A stretch of 64,000 bases of DNA from Ectobius pallidus (taxonomy: Eukaryota > Arthropoda > Insecta > Blattodea > Ectobiidae), in contig CAXKWD010000006.1 of assembly GCA_964059195.1 (NCBI GenBank), positions 173,536,825 through 173,600,824 of the forward strand. The letters run 5' to 3'. A model generated the notes under the pieces. The model had not been told where the DNA came from and did not search any database. It saw only the letters and a list, made by a program, of their open reading frames with translations. Of the stretch, positions 20,626 to 32,172 are shown piece by piece. Numbering within the stretch: position 1 is the first letter of the stretch; each line of letters opens with the position of its first letter. Both the position numbers and the translations under genes were made by a program.

Positions 20626-21937
20626 CATAAATTCACGCCTAATAGGAAGAAAATGGAACGACTGCATAACAAACTAATTTGCAGACAAACAGACGAAATG
20701 ACGAGTTAAAATAGCACCTCGCTTAGGTAGGTACATTATTTCAAATAATGTAGAATTAATTGTAAAGAACAACATTGTAATAGTACTCTGATTAGCTAAT
20801 CGGCAAGCAATTTCTAAAATAGCTGTGCTTATGGAAAATAAGTACCGGTTGAATAATGTTTCTCCCTTTCTTGGAGAGCAATTTTTTTTACTTATTTCAG
20901 TCTCCAAGGTAATTATCTCAGACACTACTGAACATAATTGTATGAAATTTTCAAATAAAAAATTCTACAACACTTTTTTCAGATTTGCATTGCTTTACAA
21001 AATACGAGTTTCTAAGCATTTTTTTAAGATTTTATTTGGAAGGACTTGTATTTTTTTCGGGTTTTTAGACTGATTTAAACACGATTCTAAGCATTCTGGT
21101 CAAACCTGAAAAGTTTATATTCAGCATATAAATGCATATTTATGCAGTTTTCAGGTTTTGTTTACGATAAAATTGATAACGACGTATTTCGATGATTTTC
21201 ATTTAAATTTGTAGGAATTTTTGAAGTTGTATAGCATGTTTATTTTTTAAATGAATCTATTAAAAATCATAACGTGATATTAAAAATTACACCCTACTAG
21301 CTTTTTACTACCTTCTTAATAAATTTAACAACTTATTTTTTTCCTTCTTCTTCTTCTTCTTCTTCTTCTTTTTCGGGGTTCGTGTTTTGGATTTTGGGTT
21401 TGGAGAAAGGAATTCAAGATGGCATGCATGCTGTAGGCTGTAGACCATTTTAAAAGACAGATTTTTGAAGCAATTTATCACAAGACCAGGTTCAACCCTG
21501 TCATTTAATTAATGTTTAACATATGGAACAAAAAAAAAATATGACAGTAATATTTTAGAGATAAGGTCAAATTTTTAATTTTATTCGTCATATTTTTATT
21601 TTATTTTTCAGGTTATAAGTGCATGCATATTTCCAACTATAAGATAAGTTTCGCCTAATTCTATAATCGTCACTGGAATTCATTGCCTAGCCATCACGGT
21701 TCAAGAGTCATTTAATAAATTTAGTAACTTATACAATAACATTTAGGAATTGATGCTCTTTAGTTAAAAAAAATTAAAATTTCCATTTTTTTTGTAGGCT
21801 AATAGCTAAGAATGTATTAGTTTAGTCTTTCATCTTTTTTTTTCATTTCTTTATTTTAGTCATTTGCATTATATATCAGTCAAGTATTTTTTGTTTGAAT
21901 TTTTTTCTTTGCTTTTAATCTACGTTTCTTGTTTTTC

Positions 21938-21941
<4 letters not shown>
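20623..21941. other. AT-rich unassigned sequence
   Basis: No gene or element ends recognised. A (TTC)n run at about 21346-21371 is the only landmark. Confidence 0.45.
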
Positions 21942-22011
<70 letters not shown>

Positions 22012-22110
22012 GTAGTAGTATTTTTATTATTTCATGTTTTTGCCCAGGCTGTGTGGTAGAGAAGGCCTTATGGCCTTAACTCCGCCAGGTTAAATAAATA
22101 AATAAATGAA
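21942..22110 (+). repeat. (ATT)n microsatellite and LINE-like 3' tail
   Basis: An (ATT)n run (21942-22010) precedes GGTAGAGAAGGCCTTATGGC, CTTAACTCCGCCAGGTTAAA and (TAAA)n. I recall this as a common insect LINE/SINE 3' end, without database support here. Confidence 0.6.
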
Positions 22111-22787
22111 AATAAAATAAAATATTCCAGTATGCTGTTAAAAATTTATATATTGACTTTATTAATATAATAATCTATCTATTGCTTGCCGGGTATTGAA
22201 CCTGAGTCTCCTAGAAAGAATGACGGTGCCAGGAATACCAGATATATATCAAACATTCCATACTACATTTCACATTTTACGCACGCCAAATTTCTCATGA
22301 TTTTTTTGCACGGCTTATTAATTTCGTAACATAATATCAGAACTCTCTCCATCTCGAAACAAGTGAAAGGCGTGTATCCTGCATAATTAAAACAGGGGGC
22401 ACTGGAATCGTCCTTCAGACAGTGATTTGTTTCCAGAGCCTGCTTTTACACGAGTTAGATGCCAGATAAGATTTGGATCCGTTACAAGGCGGTGGCCATG
22501 GTAACGGAGACAATTAGAAATGTAGATGTCATTAACCACGAAGCCATCTCACTGACTTTTTTAGTTTCATATGTAACAAGACACTTGAATGAGTTTCCGG
22601 AAACCGACAAGTTCAAGTTCTATAGCTTTTGTTACTTTCACTATTGTTCGGCGGCCCATGAAGGACAAGTTACTTCCTAAGTTATAATAAATTCACCAAA
22701 CTTATAATTTAAGTAGAATCACTCTAACTTTTTACGCATCTCGGAACAAGCAAACACTTCTTCATTATTTATGTTTTGTAAAAACAC
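22111..22787. other. Unassigned sequence
   Basis: 22440-22680 has a 73-codon plus frame without a motif. Otherwise nothing seen. Confidence 0.4.
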
Positions 22788-23060
22788 TTTCTGAGATTGT
22801 ATGTTTGACGGGAAAATATCTGTCCGTCTGTCTGTCTGTCCATGTGTCTGTACGCGCGATAACTCAAATACGCTTTATCGGATTTTCATCAAACTTGGTA
22901 TACGCATTTATAACGTCCATGGGAAGAAGCCTATTGATATTGGACCAAATCGGTTGACCGGTACAGGAGTAAAGCCCAATTTACTGCCTATTTTTTGGTA
23001 ATATATTAGAAGGAATGTAACAAATGCAAATCAGTTCTCATGACAACATACTGTTTTACA
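22788..23060 (+). mobile_element. Family C copy
   Basis: Reads TCTGAGATTGTATGTTTGACGGG, a (TCTG)n stretch, then ACTCAAATACGCTTTATCGG and CCATGGGAAGAAGCC. It ends near the ATGCAAATCAGTTCTCATGA block; the second half of the family is missing. The 66-codon frame is the same one conserved in other copies (DNSNTLYRIF..GIRIYNVHGKK). Confidence 0.8.
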
Positions 23061-24544
23061 ATATACGCTTTGCAAGTTGCAATACCCCACTTATTTCATG
23101 AAAATTGTCCAGAATCACAGTCTTTTCGGTTTATTAATTATACAGTAGCGAAATCTCTTATTACATAATCTTGAATAATTTAACTTTGTCTGGACAGATT
23201 TTCATACAATTTTGTACACTTATTCTACAGGAAGTTATCTATAATTTTATATGTAACACATCTAATAATACATCAATATGAGTGATTTTTAATTCATTAA
23301 AAAACATCTAAAACATCTTCTATTAAACATTATATTATCTAAAGTAAGCAAGTAATTTCCAATTTATTTAATTTTTCATTTAAATCTGAGATTGTTTTCT
23401 GAGGCGTGGACCTCAATGAACATTCCATCTGCTTTAATATTATATCTAGATTTCTTTTTAGATTTGCATCATGTCAGATGATTTCCCAGTAGCCTACCTA
23501 TTTCAGAGATATTTATAGTCGAATGTTAAGGTTCTGAAAATATTTATGCTTTTCTTGTGTTACATTCTTTCGTTATGGGCAGTTAATAAATTTTGTCAAT
23601 TGCATTATTTACTTTGACAAACAAAATTTATTGACTGATGCGTACACCTAATCAAAATATCTACCCTCCACCATTTATTATTATTATTGTCGTTATTATA
23701 GTATATATTTGTCGGATTGTACATAAAGATCGGTATTGATGCCTTCCTTTCTAGGTATTTTTACTGTTATAAAAATGTATTTAAAAAATTAAATGTCTCT
23801 ATAATTTACTTTTTTTGTGAGCTAGCTTTCAACACGTATATGCGATAAAGTTTTTGCAACATATTTTGCACCATTTATTTAGATTTGCATTACAATTTTG
23901 ACTTTATTTCCAAACATGTTTTTATTTTCCAGTTAATAATTTTTAATCAAATCTTAACCACTGAAATCCACCCCTCGTAGATTAATACAAAGGACGACTG
24001 TGAAAATTTTGAATGAAATCAGGCAACTGGTTCTTCAGATATTACGTTTTCTGCAATGAAAATTGAATTAACGAATAAATGAATCTAAAATTATATTTTA
24101 GGCCTACTTAATCCTCCACAGCTTTAGAGAAAGATTGAATAATACCACTATTAAATGGAATTTGTGTCTGAAAATTTGTACACTTGAAATTATATATTTT
24201 TAAAAATATATTTTCTAGTGTAAGAGCACAATTGAAAAGAAAATAAACAATGTTTTCACCAAATGCGAGTAGCTGAATCCTTTCAGAGCAGAGTTTGTAT
24301 GGTTATATAAGCAATGATCAGGCGAAACCATCAGTGGGCTCCAAGTTTGAAATGACTGAGGAAAATTTGGTTGGAATAGCTGCTTCTCTGAATGATGCTG
24401 ATAAAAATCCTCACATTTTATGTAAAGTATTACTGTATTACTTTTACATCTCGGCTTCAAACAATGTTTTGATATGACGTATTTTTACGCCAGCAGCAGT
24501 GGAAACGCTAACATACTTTCTCAATTCAGCACATGGTTTCAAAA
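23061..24544. other. AT-rich; repeat E-like copy, otherwise unassigned
   Basis: 23155-23290 and 23380-23480 resemble 839-1000 and 2600-2760. The rest shows no gene; a pair of 60-81 codon frames near 24215-24477 has no motif. Confidence 0.4.
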
Positions 24545-25685
24545 CTAATAAAATCAGGTTAAACTGATATAACAAAGTGCCATAATGCTTTCGTTTAATC
24601 AGTGATAATTGCAATTATGATATTCATAAAACAGGTTATTTTTGTAATCGATTTCAGAGTTAAGCTCCAGATCGATTCATTAAGCAGGGCTTACGGAAGA
24701 ACAAAGGTCTAGTTTGATAAGCATATGTGAAGAAATATATGGGCAGTGTTATTTGTCAAAGCTAACTGTACTGCTACTTCCAAAGCCGTACATGAACACT
24801 GTAAAACAATATGTTGTCATGAGAACTGCATTTGATAAATACTGTATAATATGTTACCATAAAATAGGCACTAAATTGGGCATTACTCCGGTACCGGTCA
24901 ACAGATTTGATTCAAAATCAATAGGCTTCTTACCACGGACGTTATAAATGTGTATACCAAGTTTCTTGAAAATCCGATAAAGCGTATTTGAGTTATCGCG
25001 TCTTTTGTTATATATTACCATAAAAATAGGCACTAAATTGGTCATTACTCCGGTACCGGTCATCAGATTTCGTTCAAAATCAATAGACTTCTTCCCATGG
25101 ACGTTATAAATTCGTATACCAAGTTTCATGAAAATCCGATAAAGCGTATTTGAGTTATCGCGTCTTTTGTTATATATTACCATAAAAATAGGCACTAAAT
25201 TGGGCATTACTCCGGTACCGGTCATCAGATTTCGTTCAAAATCAATAGACTTCTTCCCATGGACGTTATAAATTCGTATACCAAATTTCAAGAAAATCCG
25301 ATAAAGCGTATTTGAGTTATCGCGTCTTTTGTTATATATTACCATAAAAATAGGCACTAAATTGGGCATTACTCCGGTACCGGTCATCAGATTTCGTTCA
25401 AAATCAATAGACTTCTTCCCATGGACGTTATAAATTCGTATACCAAGTTTCATGAAAATCCGATAAAGCGTATTTGAGTTATCGCGTCTTTTGTTATATA
25501 TTACCATAAAAATAGGCACTAAATTGGGCATTACTCCGGTACCGGTCATCAGATTTCGTTCAAAATCAATAAACTTCTTCCCATGGATGTTATATTTTCG
25601 TATACCAAGTTTCATGAAAATCCGATAAAGCGTATTTGAGTTATCGCGCATACAGACATTTTCCCGTCCACCACACAATCTCAGA
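24545..25685 (-). mobile_element. Family C copy with internal tandem expansion
   Basis: Starts AAATCAGGTTAAACTGATATA / AAGTGCCATAATGC, includes the GAGTTAAGCTCC block, and ends CCCGTCCACCACACAATCTC..CATTCTG. Its central block is amplified (next entry). Confidence 0.85.
24872..25655 (-). repeat. 162-bp tandem array, about five units
   Basis: CGTCTTTTG marks recur at 24999, 25161, 25323 and 25485, an exact 162-bp period, with near-identical units. Because 162 is 54 codons, a minus-strand frame stays open for 286 codons (24854-25714) as five copies of a DNSNTLYRIF...MVIYNKR unit. I treat this as repeat sequence, not a gene: no family match, and single copies elsewhere are clearly part of a dispersed repeat. 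Confidence 0.9.
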
Positions 25686-26064
25686 AAGTACCATTCTGCC
25701 ACATAATAACTCAATGGGGTCTTTTCACTTGTCGTACGTTCACACCTGAACAGATGGAGAAGGTTGTCTGAAAAACTAGTAAAAAGCTGGAAAGATGATG
25801 TGAAAGTTATTAATAGAAAGAAATAATGACACTGCCGGAGGCTGGAAAGTTGGCAGACGACAAAAGTCAGAATGGAATAAGATCGTTAAATGCAGTTTAT
25901 GACTCCCGCTGGCCCCAGGCGCTGATCCAGTTTGGCTCGTGCTGTCATTAGAGTCACGGCCATGGAGACGATTAACACACACACACGGTGGAATATCTAC
26001 ATAGGAGGCATGCCTATGACTTGGGCAACGAAACACATGCGAAGACAGGCCGGATATAAACAGG
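25686..26064. other. GC-richer unassigned sequence
   Basis: Mixed composition with an (AC)n run near 25976. Overlapping 63-86 codon frames; no domain. Confidence 0.4.
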
Positions 26065-26335
26065 AGATTCTAAAACAATATGTCGTCCTGATAACTGAGT
26101 TGCATTTGATAAATTCTTTCTAATATATTGCCATTAAAATAGGCACTAAATTGGGCATTACTCCGGTACCGGTCAACCGATTTGGTCCAATATCAATAGG
26201 CTTCTTCCCATGGACATTATAAATGTGTATACCAAGTTTCATGTAGGCCTAAATCTGATAAAGCGAATTTGATTTATGGCGCGTACAGGCATGGAGAAAC
26301 AGTCATTTTCCCGTCCCACGATATTTGTGGGTCCT
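26065..26335 (-). mobile_element. Family C fragment
   Basis: Contains the GGCACTAAATTGGGCATTAC, GGTACCGGTCAACCG and CTTCTTCCCATGGAC blocks and ends at CATTTTCCCGTCC. TAGGCCTA replaces two bases at 26244-26251. Confidence 0.85.
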
Positions 26336-26636
26336 AGGAGATCGTAACGTTATATGAGGGTTATTGTTAATTTGAGACCTTGTGATTTACAACATATTTG
26401 AAAGAGTTCATGCAGAAAACGGTGTAGGCTAGTCTACTACGATTGGAAGTCACTGAATGAAAAAATTAGCAAAAGGATAACATTGGCCAAAACTTAAAAA
26501 AAATTTTAAAAAAGTTTAAAAAATGGGTATGTTGACCGGAAAACTAGATTTGCAGCTAAGGAAAAAGTTTATGAAATTTTACATACGGAGTGTTGTTTTA
26601 TATGGAAGCTAAACATGAACTCTGAAGAAAAAAATT
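26336..26636. other. Unassigned sequence
   Basis: No feature recognised. Confidence 0.5.
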
Positions 26637-27223
26637 CCCTTTAGGCAGGCCTACAGGCTGAGATAAATTTCGAAGTGCTAAATCTCGCCTTATATGAGCG
26701 CTATCGAGAAACCAGTTATTGATTTGTAGAGTACTCATCAAGAGCTTTTCAACAATACGTCACAAGACATGGTTTCAAAAATTTCTAATATCCATCCCCC
26801 ACCCCCACTCGTACCCCCAAAAGCCCCGAATCGTTGGTGTCAATGTGAATTCCATAGGGAGTACTCTAATTTATTCCAACAAACTTTCCCTCTGTACTTC
26901 ATAGGGGCCGAGATATAATTTTTTCAAAATTTCAACCCCCTCCCCCGATCCTCCCCTTAAGCCAATTTTGATCATTAACGAACTTGTCCGAACTATTGGG
27001 CCTAGAAATAACATAATAAAATTTGGTTCAAATATCTTCAAAATTACGGCCGCTGGCGTGTAAAGATATATATATATATATATCACCATTTTTTTTATTT
27101 TTTTTTAACAGGCGGTGGTTTCGTACTTAGGGAGGCATCAAACGTAAAGATATGAAAGAATTTTTCGAAAGTCATGACATGGCATCGATTGCAATAGGTA
27201 GATTTTTCTTCGAAATCTACCTA
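26637..27223 (-). repeat. Dispersed element G, copy 2
   Basis: Inverted relative to 14569-15282, from CCCTTTAGGCAGGCCTACAG to the AGATTTTTCTTCGAAATCTACC hairpin. It lacks the 115-bp block found in copy 1. Confidence 0.85.
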
Positions 27224-27934
27224 AAAAAATTTCTTTTCGTACGATTTTCCGTTATGAGAGGACATATTGCAAAGAGCGCGTATTCAGAGTTGGTGGTTTG
27301 TAACTACTCTTCAAAGAATATCTTCGAAAAAATATTTCTAATCAACCCATGTGCAAAATTTAAAGAAAATCGTAAGAGCCATTTTCGAGAAAATCGCGAA
27401 AAACGAACATTTCTTCATGTAAAGTCCCCTTAAAAATAAGAGATATTTGTCGCCAATTTTCGGGTCCCATTATCAGGAGGTACCTAGCCCAAACACAATT
27501 TTTTTTTTTCATTACGATTTTCCGTTCTGGATCTAGTATGTTTTGAATCAAGTAGGCCTACTCTGTCTCCCAGTAGCGTATATGTTCTTCTTGTTATGAT
27601 AATTAAATAAGAGAAAATCAAAACAGTACACAAAACTGAGGGTTTTTTGTGTCTCTAGTACAAATTTCTAAAAGGCACTAGGCTATTTGCACGCCTCATT
27701 TATTCGCTTTTGAATCAATGTATTTCTTGAGAGTTTTGCTGAATATTAATGAATGTTACTTTGTTTCATGTGTCGAAGACCCTCTTAGGGGTCCTGCTCG
27801 CAGTACCTGTGCTTAGCAATCCAGTCAGGGAGAAGAAACAGTAAGTATCAGCAAATCAGGGGTACGCATTTACTTCCTTACTTACTCAATGGCAATAGAC
27901 AATTACTCAGCAAGCAAAAGCAATATTATCTATT
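27224..27934. other. Unassigned sequence
   Basis: Contains a 93-codon plus frame at 27152-27433 that begins in element G and has no domain. No other signal. Confidence 0.45.
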
Positions 27935-28320
27935 TTATGGAACCCGAAGGTTCATTGCCGCGCTTACCTGAGCCCGCCATTCAACCCTATTCTGTGCTAA
28001 CTCCATCCAACCATCCCTCGCAAATCCTACTTCCCTTAAATCTATCCTAATATTGTCCTCCCACCTAAGTCTAGGTCTTCCACGGGTCTCCCAGTCAATA
28101 TTTTTGAGACATGTCTTTCCTCCCCTATTTCATCCTCCGTGATTTAATTACCCTTACTATATCCGGTGAAGAGTACAGGTTATGAAGCTCGTCGTTATGC
28201 AGTTTTCATCTATCTTAAGCCCAAATATTTTCCTAAGCCCCCTGTTTTCTAACACTCTCAGATTATGTTTTTCCCGAAAGGTAAGCGTCCATGTCCCACG
28301 TCCATATAATATCGGAAAAT
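27935..28320 (-). pseudogene. LINE C-terminal fragment
   Basis: Minus strand carries pieces of the post-RT tail: LRESKHNLRV-like and ILGLR-like sequence, HNDELHNLYSSPDIVRVIKS, RPRKT-like sequence and EDNIRIDLREVGF. Homologous to 52595-53025 but with a deletion around the GRPRRRW segment. No intact frame. Confidence 0.75.
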
Positions 28321-28366
28321 AACTTTCAAGAAAAATCTAAAATTCAAATACAATTACAGAATCCAT

Positions 28367-28480
28367 ACAAAATTACAGAATAGGGTACGAGAAATAAACT
28401 AAGGACCTAATCTTTGTGTTAACTGTTTTCTTTGCAGTCCGGCATGGGTTAGAAATTCTGTCTCGTATATTTTTATATTA
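28367..28480 (+). repeat. Dispersed repeat D
   Basis: Block with GAAATAAACTAAGGACCTAAT, GTGTTAACTGTTTTC and GCAGTCCGGCA. Other copies are near 38113 (+), 51165, 56610 and 59160 (all -). No ends defined. Confidence 0.7.
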
Positions 28481-28656
28481 AAAATATTTAGTTTCGTACG
28501 TTTATTTCGTATGTTTATTTCCACGTTTTCTCAACTATGTACATGAAAAGTTTTTGAAAGAATGTTCTAGGAAGCATGGAAATAAGGGTAAATACCTTCT
28601 TTATGTGTCATTGAGTTTTAAGTGGGTGCTTAAGTTATGTACCTTACATTTTACAA

Positions 28657-29020
28657 TCTGTAATAATAAAAGGAAGTGTTTGTCTTTCTGCCTGTGCACG
28701 ATGCCCAGCGAAATCTACTGACTGCAGAGGTCTGAAATTTTAATCATAGGTAGACTGAAGGGTAGACGAAAGCACCTCGAAACCGGATTTTAAATTTTCG
28801 CTTTAGTTCGCGAGTTATGATTGGAAAACGGGTAGAAAACGTGCATTTTTTTTGGAGCTTTCGAAGCATCAGTTTTCAGTCAAATCAATTGTAGGTGGCT
28901 TTGCCTATTTTTGTCATACCTTGGAAATAAAAGCATCGCGATCGCTTAAATTTTGTAAGCCCACCCTGGTCGATTCATTTGTCCATAATATCAAGGCATG
29001 CAGACATCTGTATTTGAAAA
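28657..29020 (+). mobile_element. Helitron A 5' half
   Basis: Starts A|TCTGTAATAATAAAAGGAAG and follows the family body to ATCAAGGCATGCAGACATC, then breaks off. The 3' hairpin is absent. The 67-codon frame at 28852 is repeat sequence. Confidence 0.85.
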
Positions 29021-29433
29021 TACCATACGAACAACATAGATTATCTGCAGTATAAATATTTTTAAAAAATAATTCGTCACTTGATAATTTTTTTACAAAT
29101 TTTTACATAAGGAATATTAAAGTTACATCAATGATTCTACAAATTGTTATTCATTAATACCAAATATACTTGCATTTAAAATTTATCAGCAATTTGTTAA
29201 TAAATGTTTGAGTTATGAGGGAAACGGCACAAAAAATTGTAATGATAATTACCCATTAACTGTAATAGTTAAATTAATTCTGAAAGCAGTATGCAATTGT
29301 TTAGATAATCAATATATAACAAGTCAGATTGCAAGGCTACAGAACAATTCATTGCTGAAAGAGAAAAAAAAATAACTTCACCTATTTTTCAGCATCGAAA
29401 GCTGTATGTCCCCCCTTAAGGTATATATTTAAA
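29021..29433. other. AT-rich unassigned sequence
   Basis: No feature seen. Confidence 0.5.
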
Positions 29434-30749
29434 ACTAGCTTAAAAGACCCGGCGTCGCCCGGGTTTTGTATTTTATAATTGGAAATTAGCTTATGAAGGA
29501 TTTTCAATTTTAAATTCTAGGTCCTTATATAGGCATTTATAATTTGAAATAGGAAGAACGACTTATTACACTCAAACTATTCCCTCAGAAAACGCTTGAT
29601 ATAGTTTTTTATGGCTCATAGAGGATCTACACCTTTTCAACCTCAATTTCGGAAAAAGTAATTTCAATTTCGGAAAAAGTAATTCCAATTTCGGAAAAGG
29701 TAATTTCAATTTCGGAAAAAGTAACTTCAATTTCGGAAATACGAGGGCTATGAAGAGGGTATAGTAAAGTTGGTACCACGCTGGGACAAATGACTCAATC
29801 GGAGCGAGATTATGTAGAGAAGTAGCTAGAAGGTGTACCTAAATGTTCCAAACAAAACAGTTTTGATTTTCACTGTGGTTTTCATTTTATGCCCCATCGA
29901 ATGTTTTAATAAATAACCCTCGTATTTCCGAAATTGAAGTTACTTTTTCCGAAATTGAAATTACCTTTTCCGAATTTGAAATTACTTTTTCCGAAATTGA
30001 AATTACTTTTTCCGAAATTGAGGTTGAAATGGTGTAGAATTTTGCATCCCATCGCTTGTACAGTGCACAGCAAGCCTGGTATAGGTTTAAATAAGAAGAA
30101 ACAGAAATTCCTGTAACATAAAATTGTAATATCGAGGCGGGAAATTTCCCACTCTTATGTTACCATAAAGCCGTTTTGGAGATGAAATTAAACAGAAAGC
30201 ATTATCACTTTCATACTTTTCTCTCCAAAAACCTGCGATATAATATAATAATATACACATTACCACACCTCGTTTTGTTTTCTCTATGTCCAGGGTAGAG
30301 AAAGTTATGTGATTCCATTATTTTAGTGGATTTCATTCTGTAATATTTATTTATAACATGAATTATTTTGATAACTTCTCTTATTTGTCAAAAGTGCATT
30401 TCATTTGTTTTTTCCAAGCCCATCATATACCATTTGGCAACAATATATTCTGTGATTTGGAATTGATAATTCTATGTAAAAAGGGATTAAGTATTTTCAA
30501 AAACATCTAATTTTTGGCATTTAGAATCAGAATTTTTCAAAATCCTTTCTTAGTGAGCACCTACATTATGAAACGAAGGTACTGTCAAAATTCCAAGTCT
30601 CTACCTGTTATAGTTTAGGCTGTACCATAATGAATAGAATGATATTCATTATGGCTGTACGTTGATTCCTGTCATTCAGTCAATCAGTCAGTCAGTCAGT
30701 CAGTCATTCATTCAGTCAGTCAGGTCAAAGCCTTATATATATATAGAGA
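29434..30749 (-). mobile_element. Helitron B split by a nested element
   Basis: Intact 3' end CTAGCTTAAAAGACCCGG at left and 5' end ...TATATATAGAGA followed by T at right. A 405-bp TA-flanked element sits at 29630-30034. The family sequence on both sides joins as GAGGATCTA/GAATTTTGC, matching the uninterrupted copies at 17459 and 58270. An extra palindromic ATAATGAATAGAATGATATTCATTAT lies near 30628. Confidence 0.95.
29630..30034. mobile_element. Palindromic mariner composite, copy 1 (TSD TA)
   Basis: Inverted ends CACCTTTTCAACCTCAATTT... and ...GGTTGAAATGGTG flanked by TA. Each arm holds several 21-bp units (AATTTCGGAAAAAGTAATTC). The centre begins CGAGGGCTATGAAGAGGG and encodes on the plus strand a mariner C-terminal remnant (VGTTLGQMTQSERDYVEK, stop, LEGVPKCSKQ). 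An inner TIR pair CGAGGGNTAT/ATAACCCTCG suggests a mariner core inside an outer palindrome. Copy 2 is at 51644-52028. Confidence 0.9.
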
Positions 30750-31132
30750 TAATTGTAAGACGAGATAGATTTCGATTTATATGAAAAAGATAAAACATTT
30801 CATATATTAGAAACGAGTTTTTTTTTTAATATAAGAAAATTTTATTATACAAATGCATATTACAATTGTGCTCATAAATATAGTGATTTGTTAACATTAG
30901 TGGAACATGAGGAGAGGTCGCAATCCAATGATTGTCCTCACGTAAGAAACGAGCTGGAATATAAAACAGAAATTTGGAGTAGTAAAGTTCCGTTCTGATT
31001 TTAGTTAAAAAAGTCAATTTTCAAAATTCCTACAAATAGTTAAAAAAATAACTCTCTACACCTTGGTTATCCTTGAAGCTAAAAGTATACTCGTATTTTA
31101 TAACTTCCTGTGCAATGGGCGGGAAGGATTAC
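30750..31132. other. Unassigned sequence
   Basis: No feature seen. Confidence 0.5.
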
Positions 31133-31134
31133 TA

Positions 31135-32083
31135 TACAGGGTGTTAATAAATAACACCTAAATATTTTACCTGTGTATAGATGGGACTTAGACAAGCAAC
31201 TTTTATTAGGAGATTTTTACTCTATGACGTAAATTGTATATGCTACATTGCATTAAAGTCATTATAATTCTGTATCTCTCTGTATCTGGTACCCTATGAC
31301 CCCAGGCGGGGCGAAGGGGCCTCCAAGTGAAGGTTTCATTACCTACACTAATTTTGATATGCTTATTTTCCGAGAGAGGGTAGAGGGACAGGTGGTAAGC
31401 CCATCGCCTCGCAACCCCCCCTCTGGAAACTAAGTATTTCTTGGACGTGAAAGGGCCGAGAAATTTTGTCCAGAGGCTCTAATTTAGGCTTGGAGTTCTT
31501 TCACGTGCCGTAAATCTACGACACGGGACCCCCAGCTTAAAGTCCCTCCCGGAGGACTCCGTGCCCAGGATTTTTACGTCCCGAAAAGTCCATAGACCGC
31601 GGCCGGGTTTGATCCCGCGCCCTGCGGATCCAGAGGCGGGCACGCTACCTCTAGACCACCGCGGCCGACTCATTATAATTAGGTGCTCATAAATAAATAA
31701 TTACGCAAAATAGGGTTAAAATGTTCATTAAATTGACTTCATGCCTTCCTAATGGTCGATAAAAACCTCATTCTTAATCATTCGTCAACATTTAGTGTTT
31801 CCATAATCTGCAAAATTTACAGACTAATCACATGACTGGTCGCCACTGCATTAGTATTTTTTTATTCATAGCTACTGACTACAATGTTAACAGCGAAGTT
31901 CATTTGTTTTGCATTTTTTTTTTCCTAATTTAGAAGTTAGTGGCGGCCATGATCTAGGGAGATTATATGCTGTAACAGAAAAAATTGAATCCATAGAGCA
32001 AAATTCTCCTAATAAAAGTTGCTTGTCTATGTCCCCTGTATAAACAGGTAAAATATTTCGGTGTTATTCATTAACACCCTGTA
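31135..32083. mobile_element. TA-target element with ~95-bp TIRs
   Basis: Left TACAGGGTGTTAATAAATAA and right TTATTCATTAACACCCTGTA are the tips of inverted repeats that stay alignable for about 95 bp, through GCTTGTCTATG and AACTTTTATTAGGAGA. TA duplications at 31133-31134 and 32084-32085. Probably Tc1/mariner-like and non-autonomous. Carries a nested SINE. It ends 89 bp before the Trp/Lys exon, so it probably lies in that gene's intron. Confidence 0.9.
31270..31669 (-). mobile_element. tRNA-derived SINE, 400 bp, 11-bp TSD
   Basis: Head at right: GCGGTGGTCTAGAGGTAGCG (A box) and GCGGGATCAAACCCGGC (B box). The tail ends in a GATACAGAGAGATACAG motif. TCATTATAATT is duplicated at 31259-31269 and 31670-31680. 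Nested in the TA element above. Confidence 0.93.
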
Positions 32084-32172
32084 TAAAAGCTCTTCAATGA
32101 ACTATAATAGAATATTAAGTTAAAAGCTGTGAGATTTTAAGTAGTTAAAAAATGACTTTTTTATTATTTCAG

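Noticed and set aside
21864..22079. Ile-rich 71-codon frame
   Set aside because: Encoded by the (ATT)n microsatellite.
24999..25500. CRISPR-like array
   Set aside because: Units are contiguous and near-identical over 162 bp with no unique spacers; eukaryotic tandem repeat.
24854..25714. 286-codon minus-strand frame as a repeat-containing protein gene
   Set aside because: It follows a 162-bp tandem array inside a dispersed non-coding repeat, with no signal, domain or codon bias, and single units occur elsewhere as transposon debris.
29934..30116. KLLFPKLKL-repeat peptides (also 51544-51765, 51868-52101)
   Set aside because: The 21-bp unit equals seven codons, so frames stay open by arithmetic; they lie inside mobile palindromes.
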